Shown here in pieces: positions 1-9,636 of a DNA stretch of 64,000 nt. The stretch spans positions 732,818 to 796,817 of the forward strand of contig NZ_JAAOIZ010000003.1 in assembly GCF_013184525.1 (NCBI RefSeq), written 5' to 3'. Both the position numbers and the translations under genes were made by a program. The stretch comes from Chryseobacterium sp. LAM-KRS1. Lineage in GTDB: Bacteria > Bacteroidota > Bacteroidia > Flavobacteriales > Weeksellaceae. Numbering within the stretch: the first letter of the stretch is position 1; every line of letters begins with the position of its first letter. The notes beneath the pieces were generated by a model. That model worked only from the letters and a program-made list of their open reading frames with translations. It had not been told where the DNA came from and did not search any database.

Positions 1-1550
1 GTTTATCTACAGCTTTTGATTCAGTAACATTATATGGCCAGGATCCTGCCTTACCCCCAGATATCTATGGTAAAATCGGAAATGCAGGAGTTTCTATTGC
101 GACACTGGATGATGCTAAAAAATTGTATTCCGGCTTCGACCTTATTAATGCAATGACTTCGGTTTCTATGACCATCAACGGACCTGCTCCTATGTTGCTT
201 GCCTTTTTTATGAATGCAGCGATAGACCAGAATGTTGAAAAATATATTGTGGAGCATAAACTTGAGGATAAAGTAGAAGCTGTTCTTAAAGCCAAGTTCG
301 ATGACAAAGGATTGCAAAGGCCCCATTATAATGGAGAGCTTCCTCCTTCCAACAATGGATTAGGACTAAAATTACTGGGAATTACCGGAGATGAAATTAT
401 TCCTAAAGAAGAATATGAAAAAATTAAAGCCCATACGATTGCCACTGTAAGAGGTACCGTACAGGCCGATATATTAAAAGAAGATCAGGCACAAAATACC
501 TGTATCTTCTCTACGGAATTTGCTTTGAGATTAATGGGCGACGTTCAGGAGTACTTTATAAAAGAAAAAGTAAGAAACTTCTATTCTGTTTCCATTTCCG
601 GGTATCATATTGCTGAAGCCGGGGCGAATCCAGTTTCCCAGTTAGCATTTACATTAGCTAATGGTTTCACATATGTGGAATATTATTTAAGCCGAGGAAT
701 GGACATCAATGATTTTGCTCCTAACCTATCATTCTTCTTTTCAAATGGTATTGATCCCGAATATTCAGTGATCGGGCGTGTTGCAAGAAGAATCTGGGCA
801 AAAGCCATGAAAATAAAATATGGAGCAGATGAAAGAAGTCAGATGCTGAAGTATCACATTCAGACTTCCGGACGTTCACTGCATGCGCAGGAAATTGATT
901 TCAATGACATCAGAACAACTCTTCAGGCTTTATATGCCATTTATGACAACTGTAATTCACTTCATACGAATGCTTACGATGAGGCCATTACAACTCCTAC
1001 AGAGCAATCCGTTAGAAGAGCAATGGCTATCCAGCTGATCATTAATAAAGAGCTTGGTCTGGCGAAAAATGAAAATCCGCTTCAGGGTTCATTCATCATT
1101 GAAGAATTAACGGATCTGGTTGAAGAAGCCGTGTATGCAGAATTCGACAGGATTACAGAAAGAGGAGGTGTACTTGGGGCGATGGAAACCATGTATCAAC
1201 GTTCAAAAATCCAGGAAGAATCCATGCATTACGAATGGCTGAAGCATACCGGAGAATATCCTATAATCGGAGTAAATACATTCCTGGGTAAAGATGGCTC
1301 ACCAACTGTTCGTCCGGGAGAAGTTATTCGATCTACTGAAGAAGAAAAACAGGTTCAGATTGAAACACTTCACAATTTCCAACAAGCCAATCTTGATAAA
1401 TCTGAGGCAGCTTTAAAAGAATTACAATATGCAGCTATTAATCAGCAAAACCTCTTTGCTGTTATGATGGATGCTGTAAAATATTGCTCTCTTGGGCAAA
1501 TTACCAATGCTTTATTTGAAGTAGGAGGTAAATACAGACGTAATATGTAA
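1..1550 (+). CDS. icmF: methylmalonyl-/isobutyryl-CoA mutase family protein, C-terminal part (IcmF type), 5' truncated
   Basis: The reading frame is already open at the window edge (first full codon at base 3), so this is the C-terminal ~515 residues of a longer protein; the TTG at 123 is internal. The visible part is the TIM-barrel substrate domain of adenosylcobalamin-dependent acyl-CoA mutases: [17 protein letters not shown], a [12 protein letters not shown] segment, and a substrate-loop region around [14 protein letters not shown]. The C-terminus ends in GGKYRRNM, as I recall for fused isobutyryl-CoA mutases (B12 domain, MeaB-like GTPase, then mutase). In stand-alone MutB the B12 domain would follow the barrel; here the protein stops after the barrel, which supports the IcmF order. 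The family isomerises isobutyryl-CoA/butyryl-CoA or related acyl-CoAs in the cytoplasm. Substrate cannot be settled from this fragment. Confidence 0.88.
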   Translation, partial: LSTAFDSVTLYGQDPALPPDIYGKIGNAGVSIATLDDAKKLYSGFDLINAMTSVSMTINGPAPMLLAFFMNAAIDQNVEKYIVEHKLEDKVEAVLKAKFDDKGLQRPHYNGELPPSNNGLGLKLLGITGDEIIPKEEYEKIKAHTIATVRGTVQADILKEDQAQNTCIFSTEFALRLMGDVQEYFIKEKVRNFYSVSISGYHIAEAGANPVSQLAFTLANGFTYVEYYLSRGMDINDFAPNLSFFFSNGIDPEYSVIGRVARRIWAKAMKIKYGADERSQMLKYHIQTSGRSLHAQEIDFNDIRTTLQALYAIYDNCNSLHTNAYDEAITTPTEQSVRRAMAIQLIINKELGLAKNENPLQGSFIIEELTDLVEEAVYAEFDRITERGGVLGAMETMYQRSKIQEESMHYEWLKHTGEYPIIGVNTFLGKDGSPTVRPGEVIRSTEEEKQVQIETLHNFQQANLDKSEAALKELQYAAINQQNLFAVMMDAVKYCSLGQITNALFEVGGKYRRNM

Positions 1551-1570
1551 TCAATATTTTATTATAAATA

Positions 1571-1599
1571 AAAAAACCGCAGGATTTCTGCGGTTTTTT
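1571..1599. terminator. bidirectional intrinsic terminator
   Basis: A 12-bp stem (AAAAAACCGCAG / CTGCGGTTTTTT) with a 5-nt loop, A-tract on the left and T-tract on the right. It lies between the convergent mutase and M16 peptidase genes and can serve both. Confidence 0.85.
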
Positions 1600-1624
1600 A
1601 TTTGAATTGTATCTGATAAGACTT

Positions 1625-4357
1625 CTATTTTTTATTGAAATCTCCGGCGAAAACAGAGATAATATTATTCTCAGAAAGATATTTTTTCAAAGCAGCATTC
1701 ACTTCGGATAATTTCAGGTTCTGAATTTTTGTATTTTGTTCATCAAATGTATCCAATGAAACTCCAAAAAGAAGCTGAGTATTTACAAGGTTAACCAATG
1801 TTCCATCAGAACCTAAACTGGTTTTCCTTTCATTAGCATAACTTTTTTTATTGGAATCAAGTTCTTCCTGCGTAAAACCTGAAGCTAATGCTTTGTTAAT
1901 TTCTTCTTTAATAGCAGCTTCTACAGCATTTCTTTTTGTAGGATTTAAAAAAGCATAATAATTCCATGAAGCAACATCATTTGAAACAGGAACATCCAGA
2001 TATGAACCAACTCCATATGAAATTCCTTCCTTTTCACGCAACCTCATTGGTAATCTTGCAGAAAGGAATCCTCCACTTCCTAAAATTTCATTTGCCATCA
2101 CTAAAGCCGGGTAATCAGGATGATCCTGCGACATCTTGAAGCTTGAAGTTCCAAGGGCAACTGCATTTTCTTTATCTGGAGTTATGATATTTTTATCTTG
2201 TTTTTTAGTTTCAAAGAATGTTGGTTTTACCTCTACAAATTTTGATTTAGCAGTAAATTTTCCAAATGTTTTCTCTAATTCAGAAGAAGCAATTTTTGGA
2301 TCAATATTCCCGATTACAGTACCTACACCATTGGATGCTCCCATAATATTCTGATAGAAATCAACAATCTGGGCTTTAGTTACTTTTTTATTTTCATCAA
2401 TTTGCTCCTGTAGGGAAGCTACATAGAAGATACTCGTTTTAGGGTATGGGGATGCCAGTCTCTGTAACTCATTACCTGCAATAGCTTGAGGATCCTTTAA
2501 TTGTCCTTCCAACTGAGTATTTACTTCAGTAATAGTTTTAGCAATTTCGTTTTCCGGGAAAGTAGAATTTGTCAGTATATCCTGTACGATGGCCATTACT
2601 TTTGAATAATACTGTTTGTAAGTATTCACTCCAATGATTAAATTCTGGTCATATACGTAAGCATACATAGAAGATTTCATTTGATCTAATTCATCTTTTA
2701 TTTGCTCTTTTGTTCTGGTTTTGGTTCCCGATTTCAATAAAGAAGCAGTAATATTTCCAATAGCTTCTTTGCCTTGCAGGTCTTTTTCATTTCCGATTCT
2801 TAAACGGAAATTCGCTTGAATTTTTTCTCCTTTAAGCTCTTTATTGATAAGCCCATACTTCATCCCATTAGACAACTTTCCTTCAGTAAGGTTTTTCTTA
2901 ATATTTGCAATGGAAGCTTCAAAAGGGGCTGGTTCTTTCTCCAAAGCTCTTCCTTTGTAATCTTTTACCAGATCTGCAATCTGGTTATCCCTGAATTCTG
3001 TAGGGAATACCCTTTCTTCATTAGGAGAAGGTCGGAAAACACCCATCGTACGGTTGTTGTTTTTAAAATATTTTTGAGCAACCTTGCTGATATCTTCCAG
3101 TTTTAGATTTTCTACATGATCACGGTACAGAAAATTTAATTTATAGTTTCCTGCTCCGATAATTTCGGTAAGATTAATTGCAAAATTAATGGTATTATTT
3201 TTCTGGTTTTCTATGTCTTTAATCAGTTTTGCTTTCGCTCTTTTAAGATCATCCTGAGTAAATTGAATGGAAGAGATTTTATCAAGTTCTGCCCTTACGA
3301 GTTTGGTGGTTTCGTCTAAGTTCTTATCTTTTGGAACATCAAAATTAAAATACACCATCCCCGGATCTCTTAAAACAGGGCTGAATGTCCAGACTCCGGA
3401 AACCTTCTGAGTTTCTACCAGACTTTTATACAAATATCCGGAAGGATTTGAGGTAAGGATCTCATAAAGTGCAGATAAGGCAGCATAATCTTTATCTGCA
3501 TAGGCAGAAGTATGATAACCTGCAGCTATAATCTGCTGATCATTATTTCTCTTGATTTCAAAATACTTTTCTCCGTTCTGAGCTGGCTCTACGGTATAAG
3601 TTCCTCCTAATTCACGTGAAGGTTTTTTAATTACTGAAAAATAATCAGAAATATATTTCAATGCGCTTTTCTCATCAAATTTTCCTGCAACAATAAGAGT
3701 TGCATTATCGGGTTGGTAATATTTCTCATAGAATTTTCTTAAGGTCGGAGCTTTTACCCGTTCAATATCTTCCTTACTGCCAATTGTACTGTTCCCGTAA
3801 TTGTGCCAAACGTATCCATTAGAAAATACATTTTGCATCATCACTCTTGTAGGATTATTCTCTCCAATTTCAAATTCGTTTCTAACCACGGAAAACTCTT
3901 TATCCAGATCACTCTGTAAAATCGTAGCATTGATCATTCTGTCCGCTTCCATCTGTAAAGACCATTTCAGGTTTTCTTCATTGGATGGGAAAATTTCATA
4001 ATAATTTGTTCTATCATACCAGGTTGTCCCATTAGCCTGCCCACCTTTATCAGAAAGCTGCTTTTTAATATCTCCAAGGTTTTTGGTACTCTTGAACAAC
4101 ATATGCTCAAGCAAATGTGCCATTCCTTTTTCACCATATCCTTCATCTTTTGATCCTACATTATACACAATATTCACAACCATATTGCTTTGGGAAGGAT
4201 CAGGAATCAAAAGAACTTTCATCCCATTATTAAGAGTATACTCTTTAATACCTTCCGTATTGCCAATAAATTTAGGAGTCTCGGTACTCTGTGAAAAGAC
4301 AGGATTAATAGTTCCTGTAAAAAATAGGACAGCTGTCCCCAGTAGTAAGTTTTTCAT
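1625..4357 (-). CDS. M16 family zinc metallopeptidase, two-half secreted type
   Basis: A 910-residue protein with an N-terminal signal peptide (about 1-22, ending VFSQS). The M16 zinc motif HxxEH is H81-L-L-E84-H85, and the distal glutamate ligand E161 sits exactly 76 residues further on in NEFE, so the first half is an active-type peptidase domain. The second half (from about residue 490) repeats the M16 fold without an HxxEH motif, as in the usual active/inactive two-half arrangement. The family cleaves short peptides in the periplasm. It is transcribed alone from the right and ends at the bidirectional hairpin at 1571-1599. Biological substrate unknown. Confidence 0.92.
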   Translation of the reverse strand: MKNLLLGTAVLFFTGTINPVFSQSTETPKFIGNTEGIKEYTLNNGMKVLLIPDPSQSNMVVNIVYNVGSKDEGYGEKGMAHLLEHMLFKSTKNLGDIKKQLSDKGGQANGTTWYDRTNYYEIFPSNEENLKWSLQMEADRMINATILQSDLDKEFSVVRNEFEIGENNPTRVMMQNVFSNGYVWHNYGNSTIGSKEDIERVKAPTLRKFYEKYYQPDNATLIVAGKFDEKSALKYISDYFSVIKKPSRELGGTYTVEPAQNGEKYFEIKRNNDQQIIAAGYHTSAYADKDYAALSALYEILTSNPSGYLYKSLVETQKVSGVWTFSPVLRDPGMVYFNFDVPKDKNLDETTKLVRAELDKISSIQFTQDDLKRAKAKLIKDIENQKNNTINFAINLTEIIGAGNYKLNFLYRDHVENLKLEDISKVAQKYFKNNNRTMGVFRPSPNEERVFPTEFRDNQIADLVKDYKGRALEKEPAPFEASIANIKKNLTEGKLSNGMKYGLINKELKGEKIQANFRLRIGNEKDLQGKEAIGNITASLLKSGTKTRTKEQIKDELDQMKSSMYAYVYDQNLIIGVNTYKQYYSKVMAIVQDILTNSTFPENEIAKTITEVNTQLEGQLKDPQAIAGNELQRLASPYPKTSIFYVASLQEQIDENKKVTKAQIVDFYQNIMGASNGVGTVIGNIDPKIASSELEKTFGKFTAKSKFVEVKPTFFETKKQDKNIITPDKENAVALGTSSFKMSQDHPDYPALVMANEILGSGGFLSARLPMRLREKEGISYGVGSYLDVPVSNDVASWNYYAFLNPTKRNAVEAAIKEEINKALASGFTQEELDSNKKSYANERKTSLGSDGTLVNLVNTQLLFGVSLDTFDEQNTKIQNLKLSEVNAALKKYLSENNIISVFAGDFNKK

Positions 4358-4497
4358 AGTATTTAATAAATTTCGTTCTTAAATTTAATAAGTTTTTCTC
4401 ATCATTGATTGAAATATTTATACGAATAAAAAATCTATTAAATCTCAGGCAGATTCTTTATTTTCGCAAATAAAACATCATCATTATATTCATTGTC

Positions 4498-5535
4498 ATG
4501 AAAATATACATCAACAAAATCAGCATTCTTTCAATGCTATTGTTCTCTATCTTTCTATTTTCTCAAAAACGCACAGAAGATTTCTCAATCAGTTTTCCTG
4601 ATCAAAAACTGGAGAAAAGCTATTATAAAACCATTAAGCTTATTGACATAAGGACAGATACTACTTCACTGGGGATTGTACAGAAAGGAGCATTCAACGC
4701 AAAGGCTAAGGTTGTTCCCGGAGTAAGCCTTGCCAATCAGTTTCAAAATCTTTTGAACCATATTAATGGAAGCAATGTAGAAGATGGCACCATCGTTATG
4801 TATCTTAAACAATTATACTTTGCAGAAGTAACAGGAGCGTTCAGTGAACATGGATATTGCTATTTTCAGGCATTTTTATTTGCAAAAAATGATGATGGAA
4901 CCTACTCCTATCTTGACAAAATCGACTCTGTTATTGATCATTCCTCAATGGACGTTACCAAAGCAACGATGAAAAAAGGGAGTGAGATGGTGAGTAATTT
5001 TATCAGCAAAAATATTTCAAAAAAAGCAACCGCAACAGATCATTATACTCTGGAAGATGTAAAGAATTTTGATGCGATTGAAAAGCAAAAACTGAGTCTG
5101 TACAGCTCTGATCAACTCAAGGAAGGTTTATATAAAGATTATAATTCGTTTAAAAATCAGGAACCTGAAAAACAAATTGCCAATGCCAAATTTTATGGCA
5201 AATCTCCAAAGATCATTAAGGTTTACGAAACTATTGATACAAAAGAAAAGGAAATCAAAAAAAATGACTATTATGCATTGGTATATCAAGGATCTCCTTA
5301 TATCTATGTCCCGATGGAAAATGCTTTCTCAAAAGCTGAAAAGAAGGATGGTGATTTCTATTTTACCGGTAAAGTAAAAGGAAGCGCAAAAATGGGAGAT
5401 GTGGTCACAGCGTCTATATTTTTTGGGATTGTCGGAGGCTTAATTGCTTCCAGTTCATCTTCTGCTTACCCATTTGAACTAAAGATTGACTACCTTAATG
5501 GTGCATTTATTCCGATTAAAGAAATCCAAAAATAG
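4498..5535 (+). CDS. hypothetical exported protein with C-terminal hydrophobic segment
   Basis: 345 residues with an N-terminal signal peptide (MKIYINKISILSMLLFSIF...). I do not recognise the family. The middle is lysine-rich and soluble in character; a Gly/Ala/Ile-rich stretch near residues 300-318 (GDVVTASIFFGIVGGLIAS) could be a membrane segment or a buried strand, followed by a serine run. An upstream TATTTTCG (4459-4466) is one base from the flavobacterial -7 box. The gene ends 19 bp before the Dph6-like gene, so the two may be co-transcribed, although their predicted locations (envelope versus cytoplasm) differ. Confidence 0.8.
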   Translation: MKIYINKISILSMLLFSIFLFSQKRTEDFSISFPDQKLEKSYYKTIKLIDIRTDTTSLGIVQKGAFNAKAKVVPGVSLANQFQNLLNHINGSNVEDGTIVMYLKQLYFAEVTGAFSEHGYCYFQAFLFAKNDDGTYSYLDKIDSVIDHSSMDVTKATMKKGSEMVSNFISKNISKKATATDHYTLEDVKNFDAIEKQKLSLYSSDQLKEGLYKDYNSFKNQEPEKQIANAKFYGKSPKIIKVYETIDTKEKEIKKNDYYALVYQGSPYIYVPMENAFSKAEKKDGDFYFTGKVKGSAKMGDVVTASIFFGIVGGLIASSSSSAYPFELKIDYLNGAFIPIKEIQK

Positions 5536-5554
5536 GCATCTGAAATAGTAATAC

Positions 5555-6274
5555 ATGAAACCCAAAGCCTTATTCAACTGGAGTAGCGGAAAAGATTCTG
5601 CCCTTGCATTATATAAAACCTTTAAAGAGGAAAAATTAGATATAATTGGTCTTCTTACCAGTATCAATCAGGAATATCAGCGGATTTCCATGCATGGGGT
5701 TCATGTTTCTCTATTGGAAGAACAAGCTTCAAGCATAGGACTTCCTTTAATTAAAATGGAACTTCCTAAAGAACCATCTATGGAACAATACCGCGACATC
5801 ATGAACAAAACGATGACCGGTATAAAGTCCCGTGGAGTCACCCATTCCATATTTGGAGATATTTTTCTCGAAGATCTGCGAAAATACAGGGAAGACCAAT
5901 TGAAATCTATCGGGATGGAAGCTGTTTTTCCACTTTGGAAAAAAGATACGAAAAAACTTATTCATGAATTTCTTGATCTGGGTTTTAAAACGATCGTAAC
6001 CTGCGTCAATGAAACCTATTTAGATAAAAGTTTTGCAGGGAGGATTATTGATGAAAATTTCATCTCGGACTTACCTGAAAATGTAGACCCTTGCGGAGAA
6101 AATGGCGAGTTCCATACTTTTACTTTTGATGGTCCCATTTTTAAAACACCAATTCAGTTTGAAATTGGTGATATTGTAAAAAAAACCTATCCAAAACCAA
6201 ATGCAGAGGATCATGAAAATGGTGATGAATATGTCTTTTGGTTTTGTGATCTGATCAAAAATAAAACGCTGTAG
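5555..6274 (+). CDS. Dph6-related ATP pyrophosphatase (PP-loop ATPase)
   Basis: 239 residues. The N-terminal PP-loop is N-W-S10-S-G-K13-D14-S15, a variant of the SGGKDS signature of ATP pyrophosphatases; a second conserved block is the Cys-containing VTCVNETYLDKSFAGR region and ENVDPCGENGEFHTF, typical of the diphthine-ammonia ligase (Dph6) family. In eukaryotes and archaea Dph6 amidates diphthine on EF-2; bacterial EF-G has no diphthamide, so the substrate here is unknown. Product predicted cytoplasmic. The stop codon lies inside the terminator stem at 6265-6295. Confidence 0.85.
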   Translation: MKPKALFNWSSGKDSALALYKTFKEEKLDIIGLLTSINQEYQRISMHGVHVSLLEEQASSIGLPLIKMELPKEPSMEQYRDIMNKTMTGIKSRGVTHSIFGDIFLEDLRKYREDQLKSIGMEAVFPLWKKDTKKLIHEFLDLGFKTIVTCVNETYLDKSFAGRIIDENFISDLPENVDPCGENGEFHTFTFDGPIFKTPIQFEIGDIVKKTYPKPNAEDHENGDEYVFWFCDLIKNKTL

Positions 6275-6300
6275 AACGATTGGTTCTACAGCGTTATTTT
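6265..6300. terminator. bidirectional intrinsic terminator overlapping a stop codon
   Basis: A 13-bp perfect stem (AACGCTGTAGAAC / GTTCTACAGCGTT) with T-rich flanks in both directions, between the convergent Dph6-like and decarboxylase genes. The TAG stop of the plus-strand gene (6272-6274) is within the left arm. Confidence 0.85.
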
Positions 6301-7709
6301 TAGTTCAATGTCTCTGATATCTCCTTCATGAGATCAAAAACCATACTTATATCATTTTCATTGGTTCTCCAATTTACAAATGCAGCCCTGATCCCTTTAT
6401 GCTGATTATAAAAAGTAGGCGTCATAAATACTTTTCCTGTACTATTTAATTTTTCTAAGAATTCATTAACCTTATCCTGATCAGCTTCATTTTTCAAAGT
6501 GAAACACACCGTATTCAGACGGACAGGTGCCAGAAGCTTAAAATCCGAACTGCTATCTATAAAATGACCAAGCTGTTTAGCCCATCTTATATTATTCTCA
6601 ACTATTTCCTGATACCCTTGTTTTCCATAGGCCATTATTGAAAACCAGGCAGGTAAGGCTTTTAACCTTCTTGAGTTTTCAGGGAGGAAATTCAGATAAC
6701 TGAAGTTTTCCAACGGATCCCCGAGATATGGAGCATTGGAATTCTGGAATGTCTCTACCTGTAATAACCTGTACTGATCTTTTACGAAAAACACTGCACT
6801 TTCGTAAGGAACGTTTAGCCATTTATGGCAATCCACAGTAATACTGTCAGCCTGCTCCCAGCCTTCCAAAAGATGTTTGGTTTCATCTGAGCAAGCGGCA
6901 AATCCTCCAAATGCAGCATCAATATGCCACCAGAAGTTATGCTTTTTTTTAAGTTCAGCTATTGTCTTAAAATCATCAAAATCTACCGTATTCACAGTTC
7001 CACCACTGGAGATCAGGATAAATGGCTCCCCTTTTAATTCAATGATACGATTTTCCAGATCATCTATATTCATCGCTTCCCTATTCCCTTCTATTGTTTT
7101 AATTTTCACAATATTTCCGCTTCCTATCCCTAAAAGTGATAGTGATTTAAGGCTTGAAGAATGAGGTGTCGCGGTAAGTACTTTTATGGGTATCGAAATG
7201 CCGTCTTTTGCAATATCTTTTTCTTTTTCTCTTCCTAACCATTGTCTTGCTACTGCCAGACAGGTAAAATTAGACATTGTTGCTCCGGTTACAAAGCCAC
7301 CGAGAAAATTTTTAGGGAGCCCCAAAAGATCGAGCATTAATTGTATGGTTTCCAGCTCTATAATGGCAGAAACCCCTCCCTGTCCTTTTGTTGATTGGGT
7401 ATTCTGGTCATAAACAGAAGCCAGCCAGTCTCCGGCAATAGAAGCAGGAGTGGAACCTCCTGTAACAAAACCCCAGTATCTGGGACCTGATGATCCAACC
7501 ATAACCGGTTCAAATCTTTCATTAAAAACTTCCAGTACTTTTTTTGTCCCATATCCGGACTCCGGTACTTTGTCTTTGGAAACATATTCCTTTGAATCAA
7601 CGGATGTTTTTCTATCGGGTAAAGCATCCAGATAAGCAAGCCCCTGCTTTTTTATAGTTTCTAATAAGTTGCCGATTTCCGACAAATCATTTTCAAGATG
7701 TTTTTCCAT
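6300..7709 (-). CDS. PLP-dependent group II amino-acid decarboxylase
   Basis: 469 residues. The PLP lysine is in the signature D-C-H295-K296-W; D264-A-A-F in the HIDAAFGG block binds the pyridine nitrogen, and H183 in TPHSS is the usual ring-stacking histidine. This is the aromatic-L-amino-acid/diaminobutyrate/glutamate decarboxylase superfamily, cytoplasmic. Length matches aromatic amino-acid or cysteine-sulfinate-like bacterial members, but the substrate cannot be read from the sequence. Single gene, convergent with the Dph6-like gene. Confidence 0.9.
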   Translation of the reverse strand: MEKHLENDLSEIGNLLETIKKQGLAYLDALPDRKTSVDSKEYVSKDKVPESGYGTKKVLEVFNERFEPVMVGSSGPRYWGFVTGGSTPASIAGDWLASVYDQNTQSTKGQGGVSAIIELETIQLMLDLLGLPKNFLGGFVTGATMSNFTCLAVARQWLGREKEKDIAKDGISIPIKVLTATPHSSSLKSLSLLGIGSGNIVKIKTIEGNREAMNIDDLENRIIELKGEPFILISSGGTVNTVDFDDFKTIAELKKKHNFWWHIDAAFGGFAACSDETKHLLEGWEQADSITVDCHKWLNVPYESAVFFVKDQYRLLQVETFQNSNAPYLGDPLENFSYLNFLPENSRRLKALPAWFSIMAYGKQGYQEIVENNIRWAKQLGHFIDSSSDFKLLAPVRLNTVCFTLKNEADQDKVNEFLEKLNSTGKVFMTPTFYNQHKGIRAAFVNWRTNENDISMVFDLMKEISETLN

Positions 7710-7912
7710 TTTTGAATTAATAATCTATTCAAAAATATTACTTTCTGTAATAATTTAGTTTATATAATTTACAGGTCTTTCATAATTTGGCAGAGCTTTT
7801 CCCTTGATTACAATAATTTAAAAATCGCCCCCGGAGCTCTCACATCATTTTTTCTATTTATTTGGCATGGTTTGCATCCTTTTTGATGCTGTAGCTTTAA
7901 ATTAAAAAACAA

Positions 7913-9064
7913 ATGCTGAAATTTTCCCACTTATTGTTCCCATTAATCATTTTTACACTCTCATTAACCGCATGCAAGAATTCGATGGAATCTATAAAAA
8001 CGGTTGACAGGAATGCAATCGTCGACTCCACCATTACCGCCTTCGAGAAAAAACTTTTGGAAAAACAGATCGACTCTGTATTCTCACGATTTAATTTTAA
8101 CGGAAGTATTGCTGTTTTCAAGGATTCTACCCAATTATATAAAAAAGAAAGCGGCCTATCTAACTTTGAAAATAAAACAAAAATCAACGACAGTACTATT
8201 TTTGCCATCGGCTCTGTAAGTAAGCAATTTACGGCAGTTCTTGTTTTACTTGAAATGGAACAAAACAAGCTGAATATCGAAGATAAGGTTTCCAGATACC
8301 TCAAGGAATTTCAAACAAAAGAATACGAAAATATTACAATCCGTCAGCTTCTGAACCATACCTCTGGATTAAATACGCTGGGAGGTAAGCTTTTATTCAA
8401 AAGTGGATCGGGTTTTTTCTATTCCAATGATGGCTTTAATGCATTGGGAAAAATCGTTGAAAAAGTATCAGGAAACTCTTATGACAAAAACGTCCAGGAA
8501 TTGTTTAAAAAGGCAGGAATGAAAAATTCTTCAACAGGAGATGTTTTTGAGGGAAAGAATTTCGCAAGTGCTTATATTGGAAATAAGAAGAATGCGGAAA
8601 GGGTTCCTAATATGCCGCGCAGATTGGGAGGAAAAGAAATTGGGATCCCTGCAGGTGGAATTCTTTCTACCATAGATGATTTACGCCGCTGGAATAACGC
8701 TCTGTATGGTGGTAAAGTTTTGAAACCGGAAACCCTTCAGAAATTCATCTCTAAAAGTTCCGAAAGACATCATGCTATTTTAGGAAAAATGGGTTACGGA
8801 TATGGTATAATGCTCAATATAGGCGAACCGACAGCCTATTTCCACAGTGGCTATGTTATGGGTTCTCCTTCCCTAAACATTTATTACCCATATACTAAAA
8901 CTTCAGTCATTATATTGTCTAATATTGCTGATGAGGCAAAGGGCAAAGCTTCAGTTTTCAGACCGCATATTGAGGTAAAGAAAATCACAGATGCTATTGA
9001 AAACACGGTTATCGACTTAAGACAACAAATGATAAGAACAAGTAATAATAAAAATGAATTGTAA
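7913..9064 (+). CDS. serine hydrolase, beta-lactamase/PBP4* (class C-like) family, lipoprotein
   Basis: 383 residues. A lipoprotein signal ends at LTA-C21, so it is probably anchored in the envelope. All three active-site elements of the class C beta-lactamase / DD-peptidase fold are present: S101-V-S-K104, Y170-S-N172 and H311-S-G313 (the KTG equivalent). Family members include D-aminopeptidases, esterases and DD-peptidases; true beta-lactamase activity should not be assumed because many paralogues occur in this group. The stop codon overlaps the next start by one base (TAATG at 9062-9066), so the two genes are translationally coupled. Confidence 0.9.
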   Translation: MLKFSHLLFPLIIFTLSLTACKNSMESIKTVDRNAIVDSTITAFEKKLLEKQIDSVFSRFNFNGSIAVFKDSTQLYKKESGLSNFENKTKINDSTIFAIGSVSKQFTAVLVLLEMEQNKLNIEDKVSRYLKEFQTKEYENITIRQLLNHTSGLNTLGGKLLFKSGSGFFYSNDGFNALGKIVEKVSGNSYDKNVQELFKKAGMKNSSTGDVFEGKNFASAYIGNKKNAERVPNMPRRLGGKEIGIPAGGILSTIDDLRRWNNALYGGKVLKPETLQKFISKSSERHHAILGKMGYGYGIMLNIGEPTAYFHSGYVMGSPSLNIYYPYTKTSVIILSNIADEAKGKASVFRPHIEVKKITDAIENTVIDLRQQMIRTSNNKNEL

Positions 9065-9585
9065 TGAAAAAATTATATTTCATTGCTATTTATCCTCCTC
9101 AACGGATCATTGATGAAATAAAACTCTTCAAAGAAGACCTTGCTTACCATTATCAAAATTCAAAAGCGGTTAAAAATGATGCTCATATCACCTTGTTACC
9201 TCCATTTTCAAGAGAGACAGAGCTTGAGAATGATATTATTGAAGCGTTTGAAAGAATAGATACTTCCCTATCTCCATTCGAAATCGTTCTCAATGGCTTT
9301 GGAAGCTTTCCGAATCCAAAAAATCCGGTGATCTTTGTACATCCTGAATACAATCCGGGCCTTATAGATATTTACCATCGTGTAAAAAAACAATTTAGCT
9401 TTGGCAAAGGCTCCTTCAACCCTCATATGACCGTTGGATACAGAGATTTGAGTTTTGAAAATTACCTGAAAGCCTGGAAAGTTTATCAAAACAAACCTTA
9501 CGAAAATAAATTTACCGTTGATAAAATTCTGCTTCTGAGATATGACGGAAAATGGGTACCCATCAGAGAAAAGAAACTACAATAA
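9064..9585 (+). CDS. 2'-5' RNA ligase family protein (2H phosphoesterase)
   Basis: 173 residues with the two HxT motifs that define the 2H phosphoesterase fold: H41-I-T43 and H121-M-T123, 80 residues apart. Members ligate or cleave 2',5'- or cyclic phosphodiester bonds in RNA or nucleotides. It begins on the last base of the upstream serine hydrolase gene. The combination with an envelope hydrolase gives no obvious pathway, so the natural substrate remains unknown. Product predicted cytoplasmic. Confidence 0.88.
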   Translation: MKKLYFIAIYPPQRIIDEIKLFKEDLAYHYQNSKAVKNDAHITLLPPFSRETELENDIIEAFERIDTSLSPFEIVLNGFGSFPNPKNPVIFVHPEYNPGLIDIYHRVKKQFSFGKGSFNPHMTVGYRDLSFENYLKAWKVYQNKPYENKFTVDKILLLRYDGKWVPIREKKLQ

Positions 9586-9606
9586 AAAATCGGCCACTGG
9601 GCCGAT
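9582..9606 (-). terminator. intrinsic terminator of the M64 peptidase operon
   Basis: A 7-bp GC-rich stem (ATCGGCC / GGCCGAT, 4-nt loop). Read on the minus strand it is followed by a run of T (the AAAAAA at 9584-9589 on the plus strand). Confidence 0.75.
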
Positions 9607-9636
9607 TCATAATGTTATGTATATTTTCGATTACTT

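Noticed and set aside
123..125. TTG at 123 as start of the first gene
   Set aside because: The frame is open and matches the mutase family all the way to the window edge, so this is an internal codon.
7863..7876. Sigma-54-like promoter (TTTGGCATGGTTTGCAT) before the serine hydrolase gene
   Set aside because: The GG and GC elements are separated by 8 bases, whereas sigma-54 promoters need 10; two bases short is normally inactive.
7913..9064. Annotation as an antibiotic-resistance beta-lactamase
   Set aside because: The SxxK, YSN and HSG elements are shared with many esterases and DD-peptidases; there is no evidence for lactam hydrolysis.
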